A DNA stretch of 64,000 nt from Enterobacter sichuanensis (GCF_002939185.1 NZ_POVL01000018.1:17363-81362), one strand, 5' to 3'. Counted from the first letter of the stretch, positions 37,546 through 48,218 are shown. Numbers and translations: made by a program. Notes: a model not told the origin generated them from the letters alone.

Positions 37546-40500
37546 ATGACGCGACTGATCGTTATCGGCAATGGCATGGCAGCAACGCGGCTGATCGCCT
37601 CGCTGACCGCGCGTGCTCCCGGTCGCTTCGCGATTACCGTGCTGGGCGATGAGCCGGAACACGCCTACAACCGCATCCAGCTCTCGCCGGTGCTGGGTGG
37701 GGAAAAACAGGCGGAACAGATCCGCCTGCAGGATGACGCCTGGTATGAGTCCCGGGGTGTGACGGTGCGAAGGGGGGAAAAGGTGCTCGCGGTAGATGTT
37801 GAGAAGCGGCTGGTCCGTACGGCACAAACCACGCTGGTCTGGGATGAGCTGGTGTTTGCCACCGGATCAACGCCCGTTGTGCCGCCTATCCCTGGCGGGG
37901 ATGCCTCTCACGTCTTTACCTTCCGTCGGCTGACGGATATCGGCGCGATTCAGGCTATCCCGGGCCCGGCGGTGGTGCTGGGCGGTGGGGTGCTCGGCGT
38001 TGAGGCTGCCGCCGCGCTTGCCAGTGCATGTGACAACGTCACGCTGGTACATCGCGGGGCGTGGTTAATGGAACAGCAACTGGACCAGCAGGCTGGCGTC
38101 CTGCTGGAAGAGGCGCTGGCAGCACGCGGGGTGCGCTGCGCGCTTTCGTCCGGGATTGCGTCCATCGCGGCGGAGTCGGTGACGCTGTCGGACGGCAAGC
38201 GGATTCACGCCACCCGTGTGGTGTTGACCACCGGCGTTCAGCCCAACATCTCGCTGGCCAAAGCCAGCGGCGTTCGCTGCGCCCGCGGCATTGTGGTGAA
38301 TCCGCAGATGCAGACCTCCGCGGCGAACGTCAGCGCCATTGGCGAATGCTGTGAGATCGACGGCCAGACGTTTGGCCTGGTGGCGCCCTGTCTGGCGCAG
38401 GCGGATATCCTCGCCGCCCGGCTGGCCGGGGAGGCCGTAGCCTCTTTTGCCCCAACGGACAGCGGGATGCGCCTCAAGGTGACGGGCATTGAACTGTTCA
38501 CCGCCGGTCGCGCCACGGTGCAACCGGAGGACGTGGTCTGGAGCGCATGGGATCCCCTTACGCGCCACTACCGACGCTTATTGATTCACCGCGGCGCGCT
38601 GGCTGGCGTGCTGCTGATGGGGGACTGCCGCAGAGCGGCAACCTTCACCGATTTACTGGCAACAGCTGCGCCCGCCCATGCGGACTGGCTGTTCGATCGT
38701 TTCACTACGCAACCGCAGGTTGCAGGACAGAACGCTATGACAAAACCTACTCTGGTGGTGGTTGGGCACGGTATGGTCGGCCACCATTTCCTCGAAGATT
38801 GCGTTAGCCGCAATCTGCATCAGCAGTATCAGATTGTTGTCTTTGGCGAGGAGCGCTATGCCGCCTATGACCGCGTGCATCTGTCGGAATATTTTGGCGG
38901 CCGCAGCGCGGCGTCGCTCTCGCTGGTGGACGGGGATTTCTTTGCCGACCACGGCATTGAGCTGCGCCTGTCGCAGCAGATTGTCGCACTCGATCGCGAT
39001 GCACGCGTGGTGCGCACCGCCAGCGGGCATGAAACCCACTGGGAGAAACTGGTGCTGGCGACCGGCTCATACCCGTTCGTTCCACCCGTGCCGGGGAACG
39101 ATTTACCGGGCTGTTTTGTCTATCGCACCCTTGACGATCTGGATGCGATTGCGGCGCATGCGGCGGGCTCTCGCCGCGGGGTGGTGATTGGCGGCGGGCT
39201 GCTGGGTCTGGAGGCGGCAAATGCGCTGAAGCAGCTCGGGCTTGAAACCCACGTGGTGGAGTTTGCGCCCAACCTGATGGCGGTCCAGCTCGACAACGAC
39301 GGCGCGGCAATGCTGCGCAGGAAAATCGAGGCGCTGGGCGTCAGCGTTCACACCAGCAAAGCGACAACGGAAATCGCCCCCGCGGACGACGGGCTGGTGC
39401 TGCGCTTTGCAGATGGCGAACAGCTGGAAACGGACATGGTGGTCTTTTCTGCGGGCATACGTCCGCAGGATTCGCTGGCGCGCAGCAGCGGGCTGGCTAT
39501 CGGCGAGCGTGGCGGGATCTGCATTGACGATCGCTGTCAGACCTCCGACCCGAACGTATTTGCCATCGGCGAATGCGCTCTGTGGGCGGGGAAAATCTTT
39601 GGTCTGGTCGCGCCCGGCTACCAGATGGCGCGGGTGGCCGCCGCCGCGCTGGCGGGAGAGGATAAAACATTCACTGGCGCGGATATGAGCACCAAACTAA
39701 AACTGCTGGGCGTGGACGTCGCCTCGTTCGGCGACGCTCACGGGCGCACGCCGGGTGCGCTGAGCTACCAGTGGACGCACGGCCCGCAGCAGATCTACAA
39801 AAAAATGGTGGTGAGCCACGACGGAAAAACGCTGCTAGGCGGCGTGCTGGTCGGCGATGCCAGCGAGTACGCCACGCTGGTGCAGATGATGCTCAACGGC
39901 ATCGCCCTGCCAAAAGAGCCGGAGACGCTGATTTTACCCGCATCGTCAGGCAGTGCGCCAAAAGCGCTCGGCGTGGCGGCGCTGCCGGAAAGCGCGCAAA
40001 TCTGCTCCTGCCATAACGTCAGCAAAGGCGATATCTGCCAGGCGGTGAGCGCCGGCGCGACGGACATCGGCGCCGTCAAGCAGTGCACCAAAGCGGCAAC
40101 CGGCTGCGGCGGGTGCAGCGCGCTGGTGAAGCAGGTGATGGAGTGCCAACTGGCTGAGCAGGGCGTGGAGGTGAAAAAGGATATCTGCGAACACTTCCCG
40201 TACTCGCGCCAGGAGATTTACCACCTGGTGCGCGTCAACCATATTCGCACCTTCGACCAGCTGATTAGCCGCTACGGGCAGGGGCACGGGTGTGAGATCT
40301 GCAAGCCGCTGGTGGGCTCGGTGCTGGCCTCCTGCTGGAATGAATACCTGCTAAAACCGTCACACCTGCCGCTGCAGGACACCAACGACCGCTACTTTGC
40401 CAACATTCAGAAGGACGGCACCTACTCCATCGTCCCGCGGATGCCCGCAGGGGAAGTGACGGCAGACGGGCTGATTGCTATCGGTCAGATTGCCAAACGC

Positions 40501-41535
40501 TACAACCTGTACAGCAAAATCACCGGCGGCCAGCGTATCGACCTTTTCGGTGCCACCCTTGATCAACTGCCGGCGATCTGGCAGGCGCTGGTGGAGGCCG
40601 GGTTTGAAACCGGGCACGCCTACGGCAAATCCCTGCGCACGGTGAAATCCTGCGTCGGGTCGACGTGGTGTCGCTACGGCGTGCAGGACTCCACCGGCCT
40701 CGCGGTCAGGCTGGAGCACCGTTACAAAGGCCTGCGCGCGCCGCACAAAATCAAAATGGCCGTCTCAGGCTGTACCCGCGAATGCGCCGAGGCGCAGAGT
40801 AAAGACGTCGGAGTCATCGCCACGGACAAAGGCTGGAACCTCTATCTGTGCGGCAACGGCGGCATGAAGCCGCGCCACGCGGATCTCTTTGCCAGCGATC
40901 TTGATGATGAAACGCTGATCCGCACCGTCGATCGCTTCCTGATGTTTTACATCCGCACGGCGGATCGCCTGCAGCGCACCAGCACCTGGATGGACAACCT
41001 GGAAGGCGGTCTCGACTACCTGCGGGAGGTGATCCTCAACGACAGCCTTGGCATTGCCCACGAGCTGGAGCAGGAGATGGCCCGGGTGGTGGAAACCTAC
41101 CAGTGTGAATGGCAGACCACCCTTAACGATCCCAACCGCCTGGCGCTGTTCCGCACCGCCGTGAACGACACCGCCGCGGAGAACAACAAGCGCTGGCAGG
41201 AAATTTGCGGCATCGACGACATCCCGGAGCAGGCGGGCATTGGCGCGCGGCTTGGGCGTAAACCGATTGCGCTGTTCCGCTTTGGTGAGTTCGTCTATGC
41301 CCTCGACGATCGGGAGCCGGGCAGCAGTGCGAACGTGCTCTCCCGCGGCATTCTTGGCGATGCGGCGGGCGAGCCGGTGGTGATTTCGCCGCTCTACAAA
41401 CAGCGTATTCGCCTGCGCGACGGCTGTCAGGTGGATAACGGCGAACCTGCGGTTCGTGCCTGGCCGGTGAAAATTGAAGAGGGCAAAGTGTGGGTTGGCA
41501 ACGATGCCCTGGTGTTGCGCGCGGAGGCCTCATGA
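37546..41535 (+). CDS. nasB: Assimilatory nitrite reductase, NasC-NasB-NirD-like fusion
   Basis: One 1,329-residue frame from the ATG at 37546 (MTRLIVIGNGMAATRL). Residues 1 to about 396 are a NasC-type FAD/NAD oxidoreductase. A NirB-type large subunit starts near MTKPTLVVVGHGMVG, its ATG falling at about 38737 with AGGA 11 bases upstream: a second FAD/NAD module, a BFD-like [2Fe-2S] domain (ICSCHNVSKGDI...GCGGCSALVK), and the siroheme/4Fe-4S core with SCVGSTWCRYG and SGCTRECAEA. The last 110 residues are a NirD-like Rieske-fold domain lacking Fe-S ligands. Klebsiella oxytoca has nasC and nasB as separate genes; here no stop separates them. Reduces nitrite to ammonium. Internal initiation at the nasB ATG is possible. 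Confidence 0.9.
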   Translation: MTRLIVIGNGMAATRLIASLTARAPGRFAITVLGDEPEHAYNRIQLSPVLGGEKQAEQIRLQDDAWYESRGVTVRRGEKVLAVDVEKRLVRTAQTTLVWDELVFATGSTPVVPPIPGGDASHVFTFRRLTDIGAIQAIPGPAVVLGGGVLGVEAAAALASACDNVTLVHRGAWLMEQQLDQQAGVLLEEALAARGVRCALSSGIASIAAESVTLSDGKRIHATRVVLTTGVQPNISLAKASGVRCARGIVVNPQMQTSAANVSAIGECCEIDGQTFGLVAPCLAQADILAARLAGEAVASFAPTDSGMRLKVTGIELFTAGRATVQPEDVVWSAWDPLTRHYRRLLIHRGALAGVLLMGDCRRAATFTDLLATAAPAHADWLFDRFTTQPQVAGQNAMTKPTLVVVGHGMVGHHFLEDCVSRNLHQQYQIVVFGEERYAAYDRVHLSEYFGGRSAASLSLVDGDFFADHGIELRLSQQIVALDRDARVVRTASGHETHWEKLVLATGSYPFVPPVPGNDLPGCFVYRTLDDLDAIAAHAAGSRRGVVIGGGLLGLEAANALKQLGLETHVVEFAPNLMAVQLDNDGAAMLRRKIEALGVSVHTSKATTEIAPADDGLVLRFADGEQLETDMVVFSAGIRPQDSLARSSGLAIGERGGICIDDRCQTSDPNVFAIGECALWAGKIFGLVAPGYQMARVAAAALAGEDKTFTGADMSTKLKLLGVDVASFGDAHGRTPGALSYQWTHGPQQIYKKMVVSHDGKTLLGGVLVGDASEYATLVQMMLNGIALPKEPETLILPASSGSAPKALGVAALPESAQICSCHNVSKGDICQAVSAGATDIGAVKQCTKAATGCGGCSALVKQVMECQLAEQGVEVKKDICEHFPYSRQEIYHLVRVNHIRTFDQLISRYGQGHGCEICKPLVGSVLASCWNEYLLKPSHLPLQDTNDRYFANIQKDGTYSIVPRMPAGEVTADGLIAIGQIAKRYNLYSKITGGQRIDLFGATLDQLPAIWQALVEAGFETGHAYGKSLRTVKSCVGSTWCRYGVQDSTGLAVRLEHRYKGLRAPHKIKMAVSGCTRECAEAQSKDVGVIATDKGWNLYLCGNGGMKPRHADLFASDLDDETLIRTVDRFLMFYIRTADRLQRTSTWMDNLEGGLDYLREVILNDSLGIAHELEQEMARVVETYQCEWQTTLNDPNRLALFRTAVNDTAAENNKRWQEICGIDDIPEQAGIGARLGRKPIALFRFGEFVYALDDREPGSSANVLSRGILGDAAGEPVVISPLYKQRIRLRDGCQVDNGEPAVRAWPVKIEEGKVWVGNDALVLRAEAS

Positions 41536-44009
41536 TGGAAACCCGGACAACGTGCCCCTACTGTGGGGTCGGCTGCGGCGTGGTCGCCCGCGTGGAAGGT
41601 GAAACGGTAAGCGTTCGGGGGGATGAAAGCCATCCTGCGAATTTTGGCCGCCTGTGCGTGAAGGGATCGGCCCTGGGAGAAACGATGGGTCTGCAGGGGC
41701 GGTTGCTGCACCCCGTGGTTGACGGTGTTGAAGGGGACTGGACGCAGGCGCTGGGCGCGGCTGGCGAGCGGTTGCGGGCGATCATCGACACCTGGGGGCC
41801 GCAGGCGGTGGCCTTTTACGCCTCCGGGCAATTGCTCACGGAGGATTACTACGCCGCCAATAAGCTGATGAAGGGGTTTATCGGCGCGGCGAACATCGAT
41901 ACCAACTCCCGGCTCTGCATGTCGTCGGCGGTGGTGGGCTATAAACGCGCCTTCGGTGAAGACGTCGTGCCGTGCAATTACGAGGATGTGGAAAACAGCG
42001 ACCTGGTGGTGCTGGTTGGCTCAAACGCGGCCTGGACGCATCCGGTGCTGTACCAGCGGCTGGTGCAGGCGCGACAGGCCAGTCCCGAGATGAAAGTGGT
42101 GGTCATTGACCCGCGCAGAACCGCCACCTGTGATATTGCCGACCTGCATCTTGCGCTCGCGCCCGGGAGCGACGCCGGGCTGTTTGTCGGTCTGCTGGAT
42201 GTGATTCAGGGTACGGACGCGTGGCCGATATCCCGCGTAGCGGCGTTTTGCGGCCTCACGCCGCAGGAGATTGCCACATTTTACGACTGGTTTATGACGG
42301 CGCCCCGGGCCATTACGCTCTACACCATGGGGATCAACCAGTCCTCCAGCGGCAGCGACAAATGCAGCGCCATCATTAACGTTCACCTTGCCAGCGGGAA
42401 ATTTAACCGTTCGGGCTGCGGCCCGTTTTCCCTGACCGGCCAGCCAAACGCGATGGGCGGAAGGGAAGTGGGCGGGCTGGCGAATCAGCTGGCGGCGCAC
42501 ATGAACTTCGAGCCAGACGATCTTTCACGGGTGGCGCGTTTCTGGGGCACGGAGCGGCTGGCGCAAACTCCGGGCCTGATGGCGGTGGAGCTGTTTGACG
42601 CCATCGCCCGCGGCGAGGTGAAGGCGGTGTGGATCATGGGCACCAACCCTGCCGTCTCGCTGCCGGACAGCCACGCGGTGTGCCAGGCGCTGGCGAACTG
42701 TCCGCTGGTGATTGTCTCTGAGGTGATGAGGGATACCGACACCAGCCGCTTCGCCCATATTCGCTTTCCGGCGCTGGGCTGGGGAGAAAAAGAGGGAACG
42801 GTGACGAACTCGGAGCGGCGTATTTCCCGCCAGCGCGCGTTTCTGCCAGCGCCGGGCGAAGCGAAGCCGGACTGGTGGATTGTCGCGCAGGTGGCGAAAC
42901 AACTGGGGCACGGTGACGCCTTTGCCTGGCAGCATCCCCACGAGATTTTTTGCGAGCATGCGGCGCTGACCGCCTTTGAAAATGACGGCGCGCGGGCGTT
43001 AAACCTTCATGACCTGGCTACGCTGAGCCGTGACGCGTGGGAGCAGCTTGAGCCTTATCAGTGGTCGACAGGGGATTTTCCGCGCCGGAACATCGTTCCG
43101 GTTACCCCTCAGCCGCACGGTGCGACGGTCAGCGCATTCTACCCGCTGATCCTTAACACCGGGCGCATTCGCGATCAGTGGCACACCATGACCCGTACGG
43201 GATATGTGGCCAGACTGATGCAGCATATCGCCGAACCGTTTGTTGAGGTTTGCCCTGCGGACGCCGCTCTGTTCTCCCTGTGCGACGGCCAGCTGGCGCG
43301 CATCAGCTCGCCGCGCGGCGTGATGGTGGCGCGAGTGTGCGTCCGTGACAGTCAGCGCGAGGGTGAGGCGTTTGCCCCGATGCACTGGAACGCGCAGTTT
43401 TCCCGTCAGGGAAAGGTGAATGCGCTGGTGGAAGGGCGCTGCGATCCGGTTTCGGGCCAGCCGGAGAGTAAACAAACCGCCGTCAGGATCATGCCCTGGC
43501 AGCCCGCCTGGCAGGGAGAACTGTATGCCCGTGCGCTACCGGAGCTGCCGCCATCGGCGCACGGGTGGCGTAAAGCCTCACGCCTGACGGTGGCGGGGGA
43601 TACGCCGCTGTTCTCCTGGGTCGCGGATTACGCCCGCGCCCGCGGCTGGCAGTTGCAGACTGCGCAAACGGATGCACGCAGCAGCGTACTGGCCTGGCAT
43701 GAAGGCCAGCTGATGCTCGGGTTCTGGGAAGGCACCGCGTTACCGGCGCTGGCGCATACGGTCATCGAGGCCGCTTTTCAGTCGCCACCCCCGACGCCTG
43801 CTGCGCGCCATGCGCTGCTGAACGGGCAGGACGTGGGGAAGCACCGCGATCCGGGGCGCATTATCTGCACCTGTTTCAGCGTCGGGGAAAACGCGATACG
43901 GGAGGCGATTGCCGGAGGCTGTGATTCCGTCAGCGCGCTGGGGGCGAAGCTGCGCTGTGGTACGAATTGTGGCTCCTGCGTGCCGGAGTTGAAAGGGCTG
44001 TTTGGATAA
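41532..44009 (+). CDS. nasA: Assimilatory nitrate reductase catalytic subunit
   Basis: 825 residues from the ATG at 41532, overlapping the nasB stop (ATGA). An N-terminal [4Fe-4S] motif C-x2-C-x3-C (CPYCGVGCGV) with CVKGSALGE, the Mo-bisMGD domains of the cytoplasmic nitrate reductase family (MGINQSSSGSDKCSAIINVH), and a C-terminal BFD-like [2Fe-2S] domain (IICTCFSVGENA...CGTNCGSCVPELKGLFG). Reduces nitrate to nitrite for assimilation. Last gene of the nas operon. Confidence 0.95.
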   Translation: MMETRTTCPYCGVGCGVVARVEGETVSVRGDESHPANFGRLCVKGSALGETMGLQGRLLHPVVDGVEGDWTQALGAAGERLRAIIDTWGPQAVAFYASGQLLTEDYYAANKLMKGFIGAANIDTNSRLCMSSAVVGYKRAFGEDVVPCNYEDVENSDLVVLVGSNAAWTHPVLYQRLVQARQASPEMKVVVIDPRRTATCDIADLHLALAPGSDAGLFVGLLDVIQGTDAWPISRVAAFCGLTPQEIATFYDWFMTAPRAITLYTMGINQSSSGSDKCSAIINVHLASGKFNRSGCGPFSLTGQPNAMGGREVGGLANQLAAHMNFEPDDLSRVARFWGTERLAQTPGLMAVELFDAIARGEVKAVWIMGTNPAVSLPDSHAVCQALANCPLVIVSEVMRDTDTSRFAHIRFPALGWGEKEGTVTNSERRISRQRAFLPAPGEAKPDWWIVAQVAKQLGHGDAFAWQHPHEIFCEHAALTAFENDGARALNLHDLATLSRDAWEQLEPYQWSTGDFPRRNIVPVTPQPHGATVSAFYPLILNTGRIRDQWHTMTRTGYVARLMQHIAEPFVEVCPADAALFSLCDGQLARISSPRGVMVARVCVRDSQREGEAFAPMHWNAQFSRQGKVNALVEGRCDPVSGQPESKQTAVRIMPWQPAWQGELYARALPELPPSAHGWRKASRLTVAGDTPLFSWVADYARARGWQLQTAQTDARSSVLAWHEGQLMLGFWEGTALPALAHTVIEAAFQSPPPTPAARHALLNGQDVGKHRDPGRIICTCFSVGENAIREAIAGGCDSVSALGAKLRCGTNCGSCVPELKGLFG

Positions 44010-44122
44010 TGGCGTAAGGGCGACAATCTGTTTCAGGATAATCCTGAAATGTCCGCCAGGACTGCATTTCAGGGCTTATCGCGTTAACATAATAAGAGTT
44101 TATTCATAAACACAGGTTCTTA

Positions 44123-45541
44123 TTGACGACGCTGATGGCTGTACCGTCCCGCTTTCGTTTGCTGTTTTTACTCTCCTTTCTTACGGTCGGAGCCGTTCAC
44201 GGTGCGCCGAATTCCTTTATGCATCAGGCTCTGAATCCCTTTGATAATAACGGGGACAGTTTGCCCGACCTTGGTATGGCGACGCCCACAGGCGAGGGGG
44301 AAAAACACCTGGCCGAAATGGCGAAATCCTTTGGCGAAGCCAGTATGACCGACAACGGCCTGACAACCGGCGAGCAGGCGCGTCAGTTTGCCTTTGGTCA
44401 GGTGCGCGACGCGGTGAGCGGCGAGGTGAACCAGCAGATTGAGTCCTGGCTCTCGCCCTGGGGGAACGCCAGCGTGAACGTGCTGGTGGATAACGAGGGC
44501 AAATTCAACGGCAGCAGCGGGAGCTGGTTTATCCCCTGGAACGATAACAACCGCTACCTGAGCTGGAGCCAGCTAGGCCTGACGCAGCAGACGGATGGTC
44601 TGGTCAGTAACGCCGGCATCGGGCAGCGCTGGATCGCCGGGAAATGGCTGCTGGGCTATAACACCTTTTACGATAATCTGCTGGATGAAAACCTGCAGCG
44701 TGCCGGGCTGGGCGCGGAAGTGTGGGGGGAAAATCTGCACCTGTCGGCGAACTATTATCAGCCCTTTGCCAGCTGGCGTGAGCGCTCGGACATTCAGGAG
44801 CAGCGCATGGCGCGCGGATATGACGTGACGGCCAACGCCTGGCTGCCGTGGTTCCATCATCTGAATACCAGCCTCAGCGTTGAGCAATATTTTGGTGACA
44901 ACGTCGATCTGTTCAATAGCGGCACCGGCTATCACAATCCGGTGGCGGTCAACCTGGGACTTAACTATACCCCCGTTCCGCTGGTGACGTTGACCGCCGC
45001 GCATAAGCAGGGCGAGAGTGGCGAGAGCCAGAATAACCTCGGGTTGAAGCTCAACTACCGCTTTGGCGTGCCGCTGGCCAAACAGCTTTCAGCCAGTGAA
45101 GTCGCCGCCACGCGCTCCCTGCGCGGAAGCCGCTATGATTCACCGGAGCGCAACAGCCTGCCGGTGATGGAGTTCCGTCAGCGCAAAACGCTGTCCGTCT
45201 GGCTGGCCACGCCGCCGTGGGATCTGAAAGGGGGCGAAACCGTCATGCTGAAGCTGCAGGTTCGCAGCACGCACGGCATCCGCCAGATCCACTGGCAGGG
45301 GGATACGCAGGCGTTGAGTCTGACATCGCCGGCTAAAAGCAACAGCAGCGACGGCTGGAGCGTGATCATGCCCGCCTGGGATGACCGGGAAGGGGCGTCA
45401 AACCGCTGGCACCTGTCGGCGGTGGTGGAAGATGAGAAAGGCCAGTGCGTCTCATCGAATGAAATCACGCTGACCGTGGTGCAGCCGCTGGTCGCGTTAC
45501 CTGACGACGACCCGCGCTGGAAGCTGCTGCCGGATGAATAA
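44123..45541 (+). CDS. ychO: YchO, inverse-autotransporter beta-barrel (invasin-like)
   Basis: 472 residues if started at the TTG at 44123; the ATG at 44135 is an alternative and begins nearer the signal peptide (FRLLFLLSFLTVGAVHGAP). The intimin/invasin beta-barrel follows (LSPWGNASVNVLVDNEGKF, GVGQRW-type, YNTFYDNLLDENLQRAGLGAE), with one Ig-like segment at the end (KTLSVWLATPPWDLKGGE). E. coli YchO contributes to adhesion and invasion. Outer membrane; convergent with narL. Confidence 0.92.
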   Translation: MTTLMAVPSRFRLLFLLSFLTVGAVHGAPNSFMHQALNPFDNNGDSLPDLGMATPTGEGEKHLAEMAKSFGEASMTDNGLTTGEQARQFAFGQVRDAVSGEVNQQIESWLSPWGNASVNVLVDNEGKFNGSSGSWFIPWNDNNRYLSWSQLGLTQQTDGLVSNAGIGQRWIAGKWLLGYNTFYDNLLDENLQRAGLGAEVWGENLHLSANYYQPFASWRERSDIQEQRMARGYDVTANAWLPWFHHLNTSLSVEQYFGDNVDLFNSGTGYHNPVAVNLGLNYTPVPLVTLTAAHKQGESGESQNNLGLKLNYRFGVPLAKQLSASEVAATRSLRGSRYDSPERNSLPVMEFRQRKTLSVWLATPPWDLKGGETVMLKLQVRSTHGIRQIHWQGDTQALSLTSPAKSNSSDGWSVIMPAWDDREGASNRWHLSAVVEDEKGQCVSSNEITLTVVQPLVALPDDDPRWKLLPDE

Positions 45542-45544
45542 CCC

Positions 45545-46195
45545 TTAAAAAATGCGTTCCTGGTGAACCCATACCGCGGCTTCCACGCGCGATTTTAGCT
45601 TCATTTTCTTCAGCATATGCTTCACATGCACTTTGACCGTGCTTTCGGTGATATCCAGGCGGCGGGCGATCATTTTGTTCGGCAGCCCCTGGGCAATGAG
45701 CTTGAGAATATCGCGCTCGCGCGGGGTTAACTGGCTGACGTCACGGTCAGAGGTGGCGCGGTTTGCCCGCAGGCTGGCGGCGAGGACCGGCGTTAAGGCT
45801 TCGCTGAGCACCATCTCGCCCGCCGCCGCCTGCTGCAGTGCCTTAAGCAGATCTTCCGGCTCCATATCTTTCAGCAGATAGCCATCCGCCCCGCGCTTGA
45901 GCGCCGTGACCACATCCTCTTCGTGGTTCGACACGCTAAAGACGACGATGCGCCCGGAGAGCGATTTTTCCCGCAGCTTGTCGAGGGTTTCCAGACCGTT
46001 CATGCCCGGCATATTCAGAACGAGCAGGATCAAATCGGGATCGAGGGATTCGGCAAGCTCAATGCCCTGTTCGCCGTTGCTGGCTTCGCCTACCACGGTG
46101 ATATCGGGTGCCATGCTGACCAGCTGTTTCACGCCAGTACGCAGCATCGGATGGTCGTCGATCAGCAGGATGGATGCCGGTTCCTGATTAGTCAT
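45545..46195 (-). CDS. narL: Nitrate/nitrite response regulator NarL with Asp59 replaced by Val
   Basis: 216 residues from the ATG at 46195, E. coli length; the frame is open to 46291 inside narX. Receiver domain plus LuxR/GerE-type HTH ([20 protein letters not shown]). The acidic pocket (DDH) and K109 region ([12 protein letters not shown]) are intact. The phosphorylation site, which E. coli has as LILLDLNMPG, reads [10 protein letters not shown]: residue 59 is Val, codon GTT at 46021-46019 instead of GAT. Since NarX/NarQ phosphorylate Asp59, this allele should not be activated normally. Could be a natural loss-of-function mutation or a sequencing error. Overlaps narX by 8 bp. Confidence 0.95.
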   Translation of the reverse strand: MTNQEPASILLIDDHPMLRTGVKQLVSMAPDITVVGEASNGEQGIELAESLDPDLILLVLNMPGMNGLETLDKLREKSLSGRIVVFSVSNHEEDVVTALKRGADGYLLKDMEPEDLLKALQQAAAGEMVLSEALTPVLAASLRANRATSDRDVSQLTPRERDILKLIAQGLPNKMIARRLDITESTVKVHVKHMLKKMKLKSRVEAAVWVHQERIF

Positions 46196-47981
46196 GGGTA
46201 TCTCCTTGAGCAATTGTGAGCGGTTTCTCGGGAATAAAGGTGACGACAACTTCCGTGCCACCCGTCTCTCTCCGGCGAACCTGGCAATCACCGCGCAGGC
46301 TTTGGGCGCGGTCTCGCATAATAATTAAACCATAGTGATTCGTGCGTTCGGCATTTTCCGGCACGCCGCGGCCGTTGTCGTGAACCGTCAGTTTCACCTG
46401 ATTGCTGTGCTGGCTGACGGTGACCGTTACCGCCGTCGCGCCGGCATGCTTAAGCACGTTGCTCAGCGCTTCGCGGGCGATCTGCAGTAAATGGATGGCC
46501 TGATGGGAGGGGACAAACCGCGGCGGCAGCTGGTAATCCAGCTTCACCTGGAACCCCAGCCGGGCGCTAAATTCGTGACAGCTGGCTTCCAGCGCCGGGC
46601 GCAGGCCCGGCTCGGTCAGCTGCAGACGAAAGGTGGTCAGCAGCTCGCGAAGCTGGATCCAGGAGGTATTCAGCTCGTTGCGGATCTGGCTCAGCAGCTG
46701 CTTGTTGCTTTCCGGCATCTCAGCATCCTGCATCTGCAGACAGCTGACCTGCATTTTCATACAGGAGAGCGACTGGGCGATGGAGTCGTGCAGTTCGCGG
46801 GCGATGGTCGCGCGCTCTTCCATGACGATCAGCTGCTGCTGTTTTTCCTGATGCCTGTCGAGCGCCAGCGTGGCTGTTAACTGTTCAACCAGCGTATCCA
46901 CCAGCTGCTGCTGGTCGTGGCTCAGGTGGCGTCCGGTTGGCAGGGTGGCCAGCAGAATGCCGTACTGGGTGTGGCTGTCCGTCAGACGCCACTTCAGGGT
47001 GGTGCCGCCGGAGGTCAGCGGCGGCAGGCCGCGAGGGCAAAGATGGCAGCCTTTGTCATTGCAGGACATATCCGACTGACAGGTAAATTCCTGATGGTTC
47101 TCTTCGTCTTCCACATCGTAGACCCGCAGCTCCAGGTCGCGCAGCAGGGTCAGATTTTGCAAACCGTTCAGCACCGGCGAGAGACGTTCGCATAACGGCA
47201 CCTGCATGTGCAGGCGGCGGTTGGCCTGCCACAGGAAGGAGAGGATCTCGTTTTTCTGCTCAAGGCCCGCCGTTTTTTCCTGCACGCGCTGTTCCAGCAC
47301 CGCGTAGCTCTCGGAAAGCTCTGCCGACATGGTGTTGAGCGCCTGGCCGAGCATCGCCATCTCGTTGCGTCCGCTGATGTGCGTGCGCTGGGTGAAATCG
47401 CGCGCGGTGACCGCGCGGGCCATCGCCAGCAGCTGTTTCCAGGGATTCAACAGCCGGGCGCGAAGCCAGACGATAGTGAAGATCAGCAGCAGCCCCATAA
47501 ACAGCGCCATTGCCCGGTGCACCATTACCACCCGGTCGATGCGTAGTTCGGTGGTCTGGTCGAACGCGGAGACCAGCGCGTCAATGCGTGTAACGAACCC
47601 CGCCACGTCCTGGACAGCCTCTGTACTGTGCGCCTGTTTCAGGCCCGGCTGCAGCTGGGTGTGCCAGTACCCCTGAAGGGCTTTAAGCTGGGATTGTTGA
47701 CCGGCGCGAATGGCGGCATTTTCCAGCTCGGGGCTGAACGCGGTGCGCTCCATTTCATCAATTAAGGGCCGATCGGCCTGCGTCAGGGGAACCGATGCCA
47801 GCAGGCGATAACTCTGCATGCGTAGTGAGCCTGCCTCATTAATGGCATGCGCATTACCCTGTACTCCCTGTACCAGCCAGCCGGAGATCGCCATGCCGGT
47901 CACGCCAATGGCGGTGGACAGCAAAACAATCAGGGCGAGCTGATTCACGAGCGTCAGCGGAGATAAACATCTTTTTAACAT
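46188..47981 (-). CDS. narX: Nitrate/nitrite sensor histidine kinase NarX
   Basis: 597 residues from the ATG at 47981 (E. coli 598); the open frame extends to 48056. TM1 ([20 protein letters not shown]), nitrate-binding P-box ([16 protein letters not shown]), TM2, HAMP, central Cys cluster ([15 protein letters not shown]), HisKA_3 phospho-acceptor His in [15 protein letters not shown] (about residue 398), and ATPase boxes [11 protein letters not shown] and DNGRGVP. The kinase looks intact, unlike its partner NarL. Confidence 0.96.
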   Translation of the reverse strand: MLKRCLSPLTLVNQLALIVLLSTAIGVTGMAISGWLVQGVQGNAHAINEAGSLRMQSYRLLASVPLTQADRPLIDEMERTAFSPELENAAIRAGQQSQLKALQGYWHTQLQPGLKQAHSTEAVQDVAGFVTRIDALVSAFDQTTELRIDRVVMVHRAMALFMGLLLIFTIVWLRARLLNPWKQLLAMARAVTARDFTQRTHISGRNEMAMLGQALNTMSAELSESYAVLEQRVQEKTAGLEQKNEILSFLWQANRRLHMQVPLCERLSPVLNGLQNLTLLRDLELRVYDVEDEENHQEFTCQSDMSCNDKGCHLCPRGLPPLTSGGTTLKWRLTDSHTQYGILLATLPTGRHLSHDQQQLVDTLVEQLTATLALDRHQEKQQQLIVMEERATIARELHDSIAQSLSCMKMQVSCLQMQDAEMPESNKQLLSQIRNELNTSWIQLRELLTTFRLQLTEPGLRPALEASCHEFSARLGFQVKLDYQLPPRFVPSHQAIHLLQIAREALSNVLKHAGATAVTVTVSQHSNQVKLTVHDNGRGVPENAERTNHYGLIIMRDRAQSLRGDCQVRRRETGGTEVVVTFIPEKPLTIAQGDTHD

Positions 47982-48049
47982 AGAGTTGGCGTGCTCCTGA
48001 CGTGGCCTGCTTGCAGGAATGGCGCTATTCTGGTGCATACCCTGGAGTA

Positions 48050-48097
48050 TACCCATACCAATAAAGGATTACCCCTAAATTGCCAACGGAGTAGGGG
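48050..48097. promoter_or_regulatory. NarL heptamer cluster in narX-narK intergenic region
   Basis: TACCCAT (48050), TACCAAT (48056), TACCCCT (48070) and an inverse AGTAGGG (48090) match the NarL/NarP heptamer TACYYMT. They lie about 190-240 bp upstream of narK, as in E. coli. Confidence 0.65.
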
Positions 48098-48218
48098 GCA
48101 GAACGCGGGGGTGGCAGGAACGCGTCAGCGCCGTGAAAAACCACGTCTTTTTTGTCGAATTAGCCTACTCACTAAGGATAAGCCCTTTTTTTGTGCCGCA
48201 AATCCTCCCACTTTTCCT

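Noticed and set aside
38737..41535. nasB as a separate gene with a frameshift before it
   Set aside because: The frame is continuous from 37546 without a stop, so a fusion is reported and internal initiation kept as an option.
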